Shown here piece by piece: positions 41,301 to 53,300 of a stretch of 64,000 nucleotides of DNA (within the stretch, counting starts at the first letter, position 1; each line of letters opens with the position of its first letter). The DNA comes from Phlebotomus papatasi (Eukaryota > Arthropoda > Insecta > Diptera > Psychodidae): NCBI RefSeq assembly GCF_024763615.1, contig NC_077223.1:42532627-42596626 (forward strand). The letters run 5' to 3'. The notes beneath the pieces were generated by a model. The model ran no database searches and was not told the origin of the DNA. It saw only the letters and a list, made by a program, of their open reading frames with translations. A program made the position numbers and the translations under genes.

Positions 41301-44300
41301 ATGAAAATCTCTCAATCACTTGGTACGCTGCGTAGCGCGGTCGAGAGACAACAGACGCTAGAATTCGAGATTTTGGCTTTTGAGATTTTGGATCATTCGG
41401 GATTTTGGCTTTCAGGATTTTGGTTTTCGGGATTTTGGCTTTCGAGATTCTGACCGGGACCCGTTATTATTAATAGTGTTGAGGTCTAAAATTAGGTTTT
41501 TCATTGCCTAAAAACGGGCCACGTCAATGACCAAGCGGACTTGCCGACATCAAATCCTCTGTTTCGCATGAGGCAGAGGATAATGGACAAGTGGAGGGGC
41601 GGTTTGGATCACCCTACAGTCACATAGGATGGCATATTCGAAGGGGTCCCGGTCAAAATCTCAAAAGCCAAAATCCCGAACACCAACATCCCGAAAGCCA
41701 AAATCCCGAATGGTCCAAAATCTCAAAAGCCAAAATCTCGAATTCTTAAAAGTATCATAGCTCTTCCCACGATTGCCTCCACTTGCTGGAGGCTGGAGGC
41801 AAAGGGAAGTTTTCTGTGGCTTGGGAAATTATTCTACAGACTATACTCCATTTAATTTCATCCCTTTCAGGATTTTGGCTTTCGGGATTTTGATTTTCGG
41901 GATTTTGCCCCTTTCGGGATTTTGGCTTTCGAGATTTTAGCTGCCTCCGATAATAACTAATAAATAATAATGCGTCGGCTAATATACAAAGAATATGCAG
42001 TATTTTCGAATATATGAGTGTCCCGATCCCCTAAAACGTGCTTAAGCATGCATCTAAACAATGTAAGGCAACTTTTGAGAATTAAGATATAACTGTTTTG
42101 AATTCACAAATTCGAACATTGGGGAAAGTTGAGTTACTTTGTGATGGGGCTACAATGAAAACTAATTTTTTTGCATATTTTAAAAGAAGCTGAAAATCTA
42201 GACTTAATTTAATTTATATTCACAATTTTTTTGTCGTTCTAAATTGCATTACATTAAAGCCCAACTTCCTAAATATGCGAAAAAATAGCGTTTTCAGTGT
42301 AGGCTCTCTTCCCCTTTCTTCTGAATGTTTTGCACTAGGTCACTCCTTATAAATAACATTTCCAACTTAAAATGAAATTAAATACCTACAAAAACTCTCA
42401 CTCTCACTTGCTATATAATGTCCGAAAAAGGCACTTTGAGCATGTTGTTAACAGCATCATAAACTCTAATAGTAATTTTCACACATTAATCACCGTGCTG
42501 TAATTTGAAATATTGCTGAACACCATCATTGAAGGCAATTTGTGGGAGAGATAACGAAGAAAGTCGTCTTACAATATCTTAGCTCCGGTGCTCTCGATCT
42601 GATAAGTGTTCCTAAAGTGGCCCAAGATGTGTACCTCCAGCTTCTGGTAAAACGTTGCAGAGGCATGTCATGTCTTATAATAGATGCTGATCATGCGAAT
42701 AGCGTTATGTAAAGTGTACTTTACGAGAAATTGTGTTCATGTCAGACACAATTAAGAGAAACATTGAATAATAGTTTTGAGGCATTATGAATAATCCAAA
42801 TGTATACTCTTGTAGAGAGCAACATGAGAAATTGTGCCAACATCAGAGGAAGATCAAACAGTGAGAGTGTTTAATTGAAAAGCCATATTCATTTAATTGT
42901 TTTTACATAAGATTGCGATTAATTATAAAAATCAGCGATTGTTATTGCGATTGTAAGTTTACCATTATGACATAGATTCTGATGTTGACTATTCCCTCTC
43001 TTTATATTGCTCTTTCAGTAAACCTTTTTTCACCAGACATTTCCTTCATCACACGATATACTCTTATGGAATTTTATTAATTGTTTGTCTTATTCTCGAT
43101 ATCAATCAAATTTAATTGCCATTCAATTTGCTCTATAACTCGACGAGATGAATAAGATAAACCATGAAGAATTCCCAGTGAATAGAAAAGAGATTTTACT
43201 GCAAATTCTTAACTATCAAAGAAACATCAAATAAAATCGTCAAATTGCGATTTACAATAATTTTAAACTATGTTACTAACATTCTCAAGAAAAAGCTCTA
43301 GGAGTGAAAGAGACAGAGATAGAGGAGTATAAGAAAATGAATAATGCAAACAATACAGACATAGCTTGGGAGTTTTATGCACCGAATGCACTTTTACTTT
43401 CAATGCGACCGGAAACTTGCTGTTGGCTTTATTGTTGGCTCAATGAGAGAGAGAATTGTTGTAAGAGGAGCGAAGTATGTTATTTTGTTATTACCTTATA
43501 CACATAAGTAACTAGCAACATGGATAACTGTTTGGGGTTAGCAAATGCAAGTTTAAATTGACTTTTATGTTCTTAACATAAATTATATAGATAGATAAAT
43601 TTAATTCAATGTGTTATAATAATTATACTCTCCTGTGTACATGTGAATGAAAGTTGAAAAATTCGTTGAAAGATTTCGAAAGGAGGCCTAACAAGTAGGG
43701 GAGACCGGGGCAGAATTATTCAGTGATAGAATAAGGTAATGGGGTGTTATAGTTTTTGTTAGAAAGAATATTAATCAACGGGTCAAAATCCCTAAAATCA
43801 AAATCCCGAAAACCAAAGCCACGAAGAAACAAAATTCAAAGTAGGTCGAAATTCCAAAAGTCAAAATCCCAAATGGCCAAATTTCCGAATAGCCAAAATT
43901 AGGAAAGCTAAAATTCCGAACGCCAAAATCCCGAACGCCAGAATTCCGAAAACCAAAGTCTCGAAGAAACAAAATTCGAAGTAGGTCGAAATCCCAAAAG
44001 CCAAAATCCCAAATAGTCAAATTCCCAAATGGCCAAATTCCCGAATACCCAAAATCACGAAAGCTAAAATCCCGAACGCTAGAATCCCGAAACCAAAAAT
44101 ACCGAATGGTCAAAGTCCTGAAAGAGATGAAATTATCCGGAGGATAATGCGTGAGATAATTTCCCCAAATACAAAAAAATCTTATAGCCTCCAGAAAGCG
44201 CTGGTGCAATCTCGAAATTAGCTATTTGGGATTTTGGCTAGGGATCTTGACTTGGAATTATGACTTTCGAGATTTTGGCCTATTCGATCTTTTTGCTTTT

Positions 44301-47300
44301 AGGAATTTTGAGCCATTCAGGATTTTTGCTATTCGGGATTTACCCGACCACCTTATTTCCAGTTCTCTTTCTTGCTCTTTCTAGAGATCTCTCTTGGAGA
44401 TTTGTCCTTTTCGGGATTTTGACTCTCAGGATTTTTGCTTCCGAGATTTTGACCGGTATCCAAAAATTATCTTCCAAGAAAATTTTCGAAATTTTCAGAA
44501 ATGCAAAATAATACCAAAAAACGTTTAAAAAAAATGCCATGGAGTATTGAATGTGAAGATATCAAAACATCAGAGGATTACTTTACCGTTCAAACTCAAA
44601 AAGACAACTTTTAGAAATATGTTACCAAGCTAGAAGTAAAACGGTAAGAAATGTCAATCTTCGGTCTACAGTGGCCCACCATAAAAAAATGACTAAACCC
44701 CTTTTTCGCTTTTATCTTTCTTTTTTTTTAATTCGAGCAATAAAATTCCTCAGTAAATACCAATTAGTCGCCCCTCTACATCGCAATTATGTGCTCGATT
44801 AAAGCTTTGAAAGCCCCAATACATGGACTCTCAGACGAGAGTGAAAAAGCATGAGACGTGCAGATATTACTTCTAACAAAACAGGGACTTCGATCATCCA
44901 GTTTCCACCACAAAAGTAGGTACTCTAGCCAAATGAAATTGAGAGTTAAATCGTGCCACGACAAATCCATAAGCGCTCCCATTTTTCACCTCAATCAGAT
45001 AGTTACTGAATTTGCAATGATTCAAGTTGGACTGTTGTCAAATGTAGGCCAGATTTTTGAATAAAACCAAATTGGTATTTATACCGTCTGGGTTAAAATC
45101 AAGAGAGGGATAATGATACTAAAAAGGAGTAAAATGTCTTGTAAATCGTGTTCTTTCAAAAACATTTTGCACACTCTCTTTTTATGAGAAACATGTCAAT
45201 TTGAAGCGATTTGAAATGTTTTGAAGAAATTATAAGGAAATTGAGGCTATATTTCGTTGAAATCTCATACGGTATTCAACTCATAACGACTATAGAAAAC
45301 GTGTCAAAAGTTACATTTATTGATTGGCATGTACCAACATATATCCCATAAAATTTAGTTTACTGAAAGAGATTTTCAAGGAAAATGCCGAACATCAGGT
45401 GAACTTTTTACTACCAAAACGTTATTATTTTGCCTTAAATTTCTTACATAAATTTCTTTTGAGAATCTACAGTGATTTTTTTTCGAAATTCTCTGACATA
45501 ACGCATGGCTTATATAGCATAGGGGAAGGTAGGGCAGTACTCAATACATTTCTCAAAATTTTTGAAATTGTACTGTATGCATTTTCAAATATCCAATACC
45601 CAAGAGAAACTAGCAGGACTCAGTTTGAAGTTACGTTAATTTGCCAAATAGGTTTTACAAAAAATATGGAAAGAATCTCATTTAAAGAATCTTCAACTGT
45701 CTGTAGGGGAAACTGGGGCACCGCCAAACACGGGGTAGCACCAAACACTACGATTTTTTAATCAAATATTCAACTTCTAAGGACAAGACCTATAGGAATT
45801 TATAGGCACTATAGGGATGCTTGTCCACTGAAGAAATGGTTGAGATGGTCCAAGTAGTTAAGAAATAAAAATTAGTGTTTGGTGCTACCCCGTGTTTGGT
45901 AGTGCCCCAGTTTCTTCTAATTGTTCTACCATTTTTTAATCCGAAAACAGTCGCGTTTTATTCGTCTAAAATAAAAATTATATTATTAAAATAAATTTGC
46001 GATTCCATTTAGGAAAAAAATCAATATCACAAATTTGAGTTTTCCACAAAGTTCTTCTCCATTTCATAATTTTGTTTACTCGAAACATTTTCCCAAAATT
46101 TCACAGATGTACTACTAACTGCATTGTAATGGGAATTCGAGCAATAAAAAGTTCTAAATTGGCTTATAACTTCTAAAATTCTATATATAGATTCTGTTTC
46201 CTGATTATCTATTATATTCAATAGAACATCTGATAATTGCACTGAATACTATCATATTTAACATCAAATTGTAGTGGAAAAGATCATAATTTAGGTTGAA
46301 AACAATGCGAAATCAACCTTCAGAAAACAGCTTTTGAAGCATTTTGTGCTTCTTCGGAAGCATGTGGTGTTTCCGGAAGGGCAAAACAATTGGTTATCGA
46401 TGGGATTCCATTTGCATAAACAACTCATTTAAATCTCTATTTTGTCACCTAACTGCGCATCGTTGGAATGTTTAAGTGATCAGAATATCTTATGAAGCTG
46501 GACCATTTTGAGTTCATTTCAGTTCATTCCGCCAGATGTTTTGACTTATTTGGCAAAAAGCTTCGACAATACTGAGGAATTGTTTGTGATTGAATCCGGC
46601 ATTTATTAGCATATTTTATTCATAATCGTCAAACGCTTCTCATAAGCTATTTAAAAAAAAAAACCAAAGAGCTTGTAAACTTGATCATCGATAACTCTGA
46701 TCATATTTCAGCACAACAGACAGGTGTCAAGGGTCAAATGGAATACTAAATTGTTGAATATTTGAGGAAGCTCGCGATGAGTCAAGAGTTTACTAAATAA
46801 ATTCAAGATTTAGGCTCAGAAGTTGAAACTAGTAATAAGCCTAGATAAGCTTAGAATAATCGAGATTCTCTTGGAACAAACTCGCAGATTGCTTGCAAAT
46901 CAGAATTATGATCAAAGAGATGAGCTCGTTTATCTCGGTAGACTATCAACTCCCAATTAGACTTGCATACCTTTCGCCTTGTAACGATTTTCGAACTGAA
47001 AGCTTTTCGATGTTACCTGGCAAATAATCTCAGCTACAATAAGCTTATTTGGTTCTGTCTCTATTTAATTTATTTCAAGTTAATTTTGAGACAAAGTAGA
47101 TTCGAGTTCAATCCACCTTTCGGAAGGCCTCGACAAATAACAATGGATATACAAAGTATATTGTTGAAATCGAAAATGAAGATTCCGAGATATTGGACAT
47201 CGAAATTTTAAAATCGATTTTATGATTGATCGCCTAAATGATGAAATGATGAAATTATGTTTTGAAGAATTGTTTCAAAACATTAAAAAAAAGGGTTTCA

Positions 47301-50300
47301 AAGAATCCTTAATTTGCGACACCGATGATCGAATTTGACTAAAACCACAAGTCGATATCTATTATTGTTCTCTTTCTAGAAGCAATTGTACGATGAATAA
47401 ACAGACCGGTATACCAATGAACGGACGAACATATAAAAAATCGATTCTTATCGGGCAATCAATTCGTCACCTGACAAAGTATAAGCTTGATCAATTGGAA
47501 TTACCTTTGACTACGGACCACAAAAGCTGAGATTGTAAAGAATCTTAGCTATAAGAAAAACCACCCGAGCTTCTTGAATGTTGCGTTGTTTTTTCTTCAA
47601 GTGTCTGAATACACAAAAAAAACATCCATCCAATATTCAATAGAAAAGCTCGAACATTTGCCGTATTCGTCCAAACTTATTATTCATATTGGTAGTCAAT
47701 CATTAGTGTTTAATTCACTTTTACTTCAGCCGGTGGCATTTTCAGTTACAAACTGTACTTCATTATTTCTTGTGTCTTGTCATTGAAATCATTGAGCCGC
47801 CGTTCATTGCCACTTCCCACTTGAGCACTTTGTACAATATCTTTTATTTTGCTTTGGAATGAATTACACTTTTGCAAATGCCAATTGCCTCTTTTTTTTC
47901 GTGTCAAATCCCTAGCTTCTTTTGTGTTGATGATGGCAAAAATTGCGTGTGTCCAAAACGGGGTAAAATGTGCAATTGGGCACAAGAAGCCTAAAGAGGA
48001 CAATATACAACACCCAGTCGAGATGACATTTTCTACAACTGCCGTAATTTTGGTCAATCAATAATAATTCACAGCTTCTTTCTCAATAACTTGGTGATAT
48101 TTATTAGTAGCAAGGGGGCTTATAAGTTCGTCAATTGACTGACAATATAAATGTATTCGGTTTTGCGTAACATATCAAGTATATTTATATTTCAATAAAA
48201 TTAAATGTAAGAAAAAACGCGCGTGATTTAAATGCTAAAAGTAGTATATTATAGTAAAACATTTCAGATCAGTAAAATGCGTAAAATTGACCTGAAATTA
48301 TTTTAACCTTTTTGAAGACCAGTTGACCACAGATGCACCTCCTAGAAAATATTTTTGACTACTTAGGGAAAACTGGAGCACCACCAAACACTGCGATTTT
48401 TTAATCGGATATTCGACTTCAGAGGATAAGACCTATAGGAATTTATAGGCACTGTAGGGATGCTTGTCTACTGAAGGAATGGTCGAGATAGTCCAAGTAG
48501 TTTAGAAATAAAAATTAGTGTTTGGTGGTACGCCATGTTTGGTGGTGCCCCAGTTTCCCATAAAGCTTTTTTCTCTAAATAGTCAGAAAAAAAATTTTCT
48601 GGTGACCCACTGATCCTCAAAGGATTAAAACGATGAGTGAGACGTCATGATTGCTGATATCTTCTTAATTTGCAATCTGGCAACATTGGAATATTTAACA
48701 TTTTTAAATTGCTGTTTACTGACCATTTTTATCAATCTACTGCTCAATTTAATGCAGTCATTAATAATGTCCTTAGATTTAGAGGACGAATTCATCAAGA
48801 TAAGCATCTTAATCGCTAGGTTGAGCATTTCGCAGAGTTTTTTGGCACTGAGTAAACCGGTTCACAATCTATTTGAACCGATTTACAAATTACAATAAAA
48901 CTTAGTTGTTGGATCATAAATGAGTCATTACCGGTTCATAATTGATTAAAAGCGCTTCAAAATTGTCAGCAATTCCACGACCATTTCTATGAACCCAGCA
49001 TGACCCTGACATGTTAGGAAATACGTTCTCTAAGGTCTTTCTAACCTTTGATAATTTTTGTTTTGTAAACATGTTTTGGATATTTCAATGAGAGTGAGTG
49101 AGATCTAAATCTAGTCATCTCACTCACTCTCACAGAAAATTTTCAAAACATATTTATATACAAAAGTTATTGTGCGCTGGGCATAATGCTTTCATATATG
49201 GACGTCTTAAATATTTTATATTCAAAGAACTAAAAAATAAATGAATAAATCTACAGTATGTTTTTGAAGTATCCAGAAAAACATGGTTATAGAGGGAAGT
49301 TTGAAGAGCCACCCGCACTTACGGTAAATTAAAAATTCCTTTAGAGAATAAGTAGTCAAAAATCGAGAGCCAGAAATTTTTTTCTCTCTTTTTAGAGAAT
49401 ATCATAACTTCAGATAGCTGTAGGGCAACTTTTTGCATGACCAGCGATCCTACTGTTTTTAAAGGGTTAATGAACATTTTATGACTATCAAATATTATTA
49501 TATAGTTATTGAACCCGGTTCTAAGTAGTAGCTTAGCTGTCATGCTAAGTGAAACTATTCTGAGTTGACTTAGAAATAATAAGGCCGGCAATGCGTACAT
49601 GTACACACACATATCAGTCATTGGAAATTACAAAGGGGCTGATTCAGTTCTCAAAAAAATTCTATATTAGAAGCAATTTTCGTCAAAAATTTAGATTTTT
49701 AAAAAAAAATTACGTTTCTGCCCACAATGATAGGGGGACGGGGATATTCTTAAAAAAAAGCATTTTTTTTAATTACTCGTATTTAGATGTCCTTAATAAG
49801 GCATGTACGTGAACCCGACATATAGATCTAATAGATACTTAAAAAATGCAACATTTTTTTGAAATTTTAATAAAAAAAAATTTATGTCTGTTATTACACT
49901 TTTCATTAACTCAATGAGTACTTCATTAATTCATTAACGGAAAATATTATGGAAAATGAGGAACACAAAGGGCTCTTTTGAGCCTAACTGTCCAATATCA
50001 GTCGGAAAGTCTTAAAGTCTACAAATCTTATAAAAACACATTTCCATTAACTTAAGAATTTCTAGTAAAACAGTGTAGTAAGCGAATAATAAAAAAAAAA
50101 CATTATTTAATTAATTAAGAAAATTTTGAAAAATTTGATTTTTGGCAGTAAGACGCTTTTTTTGGAATTTGTCCACCTCTTAAAATGGTTGATTTAAAGT
50201 TTTGAGTGACTCTCGAACATCTTTCTCATCTTTCCATCAGCAAAACAAGTATTTCACAATGCAGTATCATCTGCAAACCTTTCATTGCGCACTTCTTAGC

Positions 50301-53300
50301 TCCGCATGTTCCGGCAAATTAAAATCGTTTTTTATCTATAAACCTCTCCCACTAATTCAATTAAGTGAATGGCAATTTGCGAGAGATTGTGATGCGAAAA
50401 ACACGAAAAATAAACAATCTGCTGAAAAACTTCTCAAGTGAAGGTGATTTTAACCGATAATAATTTTGCAAATTCCCCTCTCTTGATTAGAAGTATGAGG
50501 AAATAGTTGCGATAAACGCACCAATTCAATTTACATTGGAAATCACTGTCTTTTCCATTCAACCTTCCATGTCTCATTGCACGCAATCGATTTGATTGTT
50601 GATGTTCTGACAGAAATTGGGCCAAAATGGAGGAAGTTTACAATCAATCAGTAATTTAATTATATATACTTCATGTGCTCAAGTTTGGTCCATTGAATGC
50701 ATTTATACAATTAATTACCATGAAATGAACAAACCCATTCTCAGATAAATCATATCAAAAAGTCTGGTCATTGCATCCCTTTTTTAATACAATTTCGCAA
50801 CTTTAAATGCATTTTTCATGTACCAAATTGATACTTTATGCCACTTTCTGACTGAGAAATTTTCAGCATGATACTCAATCTCTGACAACCACCAAACCGT
50901 GGAGACAATTTATTGGACAATTGCGGCAGTTGGAAAAGTTAATTTTGCAATAAATGTACCCATTCCATCGATATCTCTCCTTAACATTTTATTGGAGATC
51001 ATAATAATATAATTATTAATGTTGCGTAGCGTATCACATATCTGTCGAATCATTAAATTCTCTATTTTTTTGTAGATTATTTTTTTCATATTTTTTTTTG
51101 CAAAGGTATCCAATCGCGAATTTATTATGAAACTTTATTTAAAAAAAAGTCAAATAAAGTTAAATGTGTTAAAAATAAAATATTTGTCAAATCAATAAAT
51201 TTTTCGAAATATTTCTTTCTATTCTTCTTATGCGACAGTTGAGAAAATTTTCGCAAGATTCAGTCGCAATTTTTTGTAAATTTAAAAATTCTATAACAGA
51301 AATTTGCAACGCGTGAAGAAAAAGTAAATTATTTGGAATTATGTTAGTCATTCTTAATGTGTTTTAGAATAAAATTATTCAAGGAAGTATCATCAATTAA
51401 TTTCCAAATGGATGTTCTTCTCCTTGCAGGGACGAGATGCCACGCCATATTTAGAAAGAAATCGTGTTGGACGTGATGCCATCGATTCTGCTGCAGCGCT
51501 TACGGACATGGGAAAGTATCTGTTCCGGGAACGACGACTACCAGTTTATGACATCGCTGTGGCAATTACAAAGTAATTCATATGACAATTCACAAGTCAA
51601 TTTCCCAATATTTCATTTCAGGCGACACCCCAGAAAAACATAATCAAACAAAAATATTCCATCGGGTTTAGTTTAATGTTTATAATAGGCACACATTTCA
51701 GTTTGGGATTCCCTGCGGAGCCACTAACTTCATCAAAAGAAGTGAATGACATCGATGACGATGTGACTTAACCACAAATCAACCTTATTTGAATGTTACA
51801 CAACACAGTAAATCTTCTTCCTCATGATCATCCATCAACAACTATTTTTTTGTGTCCTCATTGCGGATATTTGCAAAAACATCATCCCTTCACACTCATT
51901 TTCAAACCCAACAAACAATATTAATTATTCAGAATAATTACATATATAATGTACTAAAAAAAAACTCGTACTCAAGTTCAGTGATCGCCAACCTAAAATT
52001 TGCACTTCTGAATTATGCAATTTTTGGTTTTAGAAAAAAATGTGATTTATGCAGATTTGTATAGGAAAGGAATGAGATTACTCACAGAGATTGCGTATTT
52101 TATTGAACGTATTTAAACGACAATTTAAATTCATTGATTTTTAATAGATGCGCAGTACCATCATTAATAATATTTAATTTGCAGTACTCCCTATTGAGAC
52201 ATTTTAATAAATATGGATAAACATCAAATTAATAGAATAAAATTACTTTTATTTATAAAATATACAATCACTGAGAATCTTGATAGTCAAGTGTAATTTC
52301 AATTGTATTTTATTTTCTTACACTAGAATTGATAGCTTAATTTATTTTATTTTATATACAAGAAGATGAGATAAGGATCAGGTTTCAATAAACGTTTTTT
52401 TTTCAATTTCTAAAAACATAAATTAAAAATTGATATGACTCAATACAAGTAATGCAGGGAATTGTTATAAATATTGACTTTATCACGGTTTATTAATCAA
52501 AGAGAGTATTAGTACATTTCATTTTTTTATTAGAGCAAACCCAAAAAAATCTAAATAAGCATTTTACTGAAGTGAAATTAAAGAATGGAATAGTATCAAT
52601 TAACACTTTGAATCCTTAAACCCCATATAGGTATCGTCCTTTGAAGTGTAATATCCAGTTTTTAAAAAATCGAATTGTTTACAACTACCCCGTGTTTACT
52701 ACTATCCCGTTCTCACTAAGGCCCAGAAAAAACCTCAAATAAGTGCCGTACCATTAACTGAAGAAAAAAACGAAAATTCGATAAACGGTGAGCAAAATAA
52801 GGTAATCTGGTAATCGAGAATTTGCGTAAGAATTGCAATGAAAATGCGTAAATTAACGAAATACGGTGAGAATCTTACTGTCAATGTGATTCTGCCCTAA
52901 ATCTATTCGTAACGTGTTTAAATATGAATAAAAATATAAACATTTCTTTGGGTAGTATTTCGGCCACTTTGAGTGGAATTCCGGCCGCCTTGCTTGTGAC
53001 CACCTTGTGTAAAACAATGAATAGAAAAGTTCAAAGCGTCGTATCGAACGAGTTTAATTATTAGTTTAATACATTTAGACGACCTAGAGCCGTAAGATTT
53101 TCCGTGTAATTGATCCTGAAAAGATCTAAAGGGTTCACCTTGGCACCCTAAATTTACGTGCAGATTCTATAATTTTGATTAATTTAGTTGCTTGGCCGAA
53201 GTTGCACTCAAAGTGGCCAAAATTCAAAGCTGCCCAAAATTTGGGACACTTACCCTTAAAGTTAAAAATCCTTAATAATAATATTCATTTAAATATTAAA

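Larger units (their letters stand above)
39235..51429 (+). other. Intron 6 of the metalloprotease gene
   Basis: A 12.2-kb intron. It has two A hairpins (40043-40338), a dead retrotransposon fragment (40870-41358), fold-back arrays (41361-41942 and 43781-44454), T (42121-42314), partial H (43698-43780), H2 (45706-45917), H2 nested in L2 (48301-48630) and a left-truncated A (49051-49183). The 46240-48300 and 49190-51420 blocks hold nothing I recognise. Confidence 0.8.

Noticed and set aside
43775..44209. 144-codon open stretch on the minus strand rich in FRDFG/WDFG motifs
   Set aside because: It is the translation of the GGGATTTTGGC subrepeat in the fold-back array; the periodic peptide follows the DNA repeat, and there is no start or splice support.
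45324..45761. 145-codon open stretch on the plus strand
   Set aside because: It runs into MITE H2 at 45706, has no recognisable domain, and reads as AT-rich intron sequence.
46240..47560. Possible decayed retroelement
   Set aside because: Composition differs slightly from the surrounding intron and short open stretches exist, but I find no reverse-transcriptase, integrase or gag motif.
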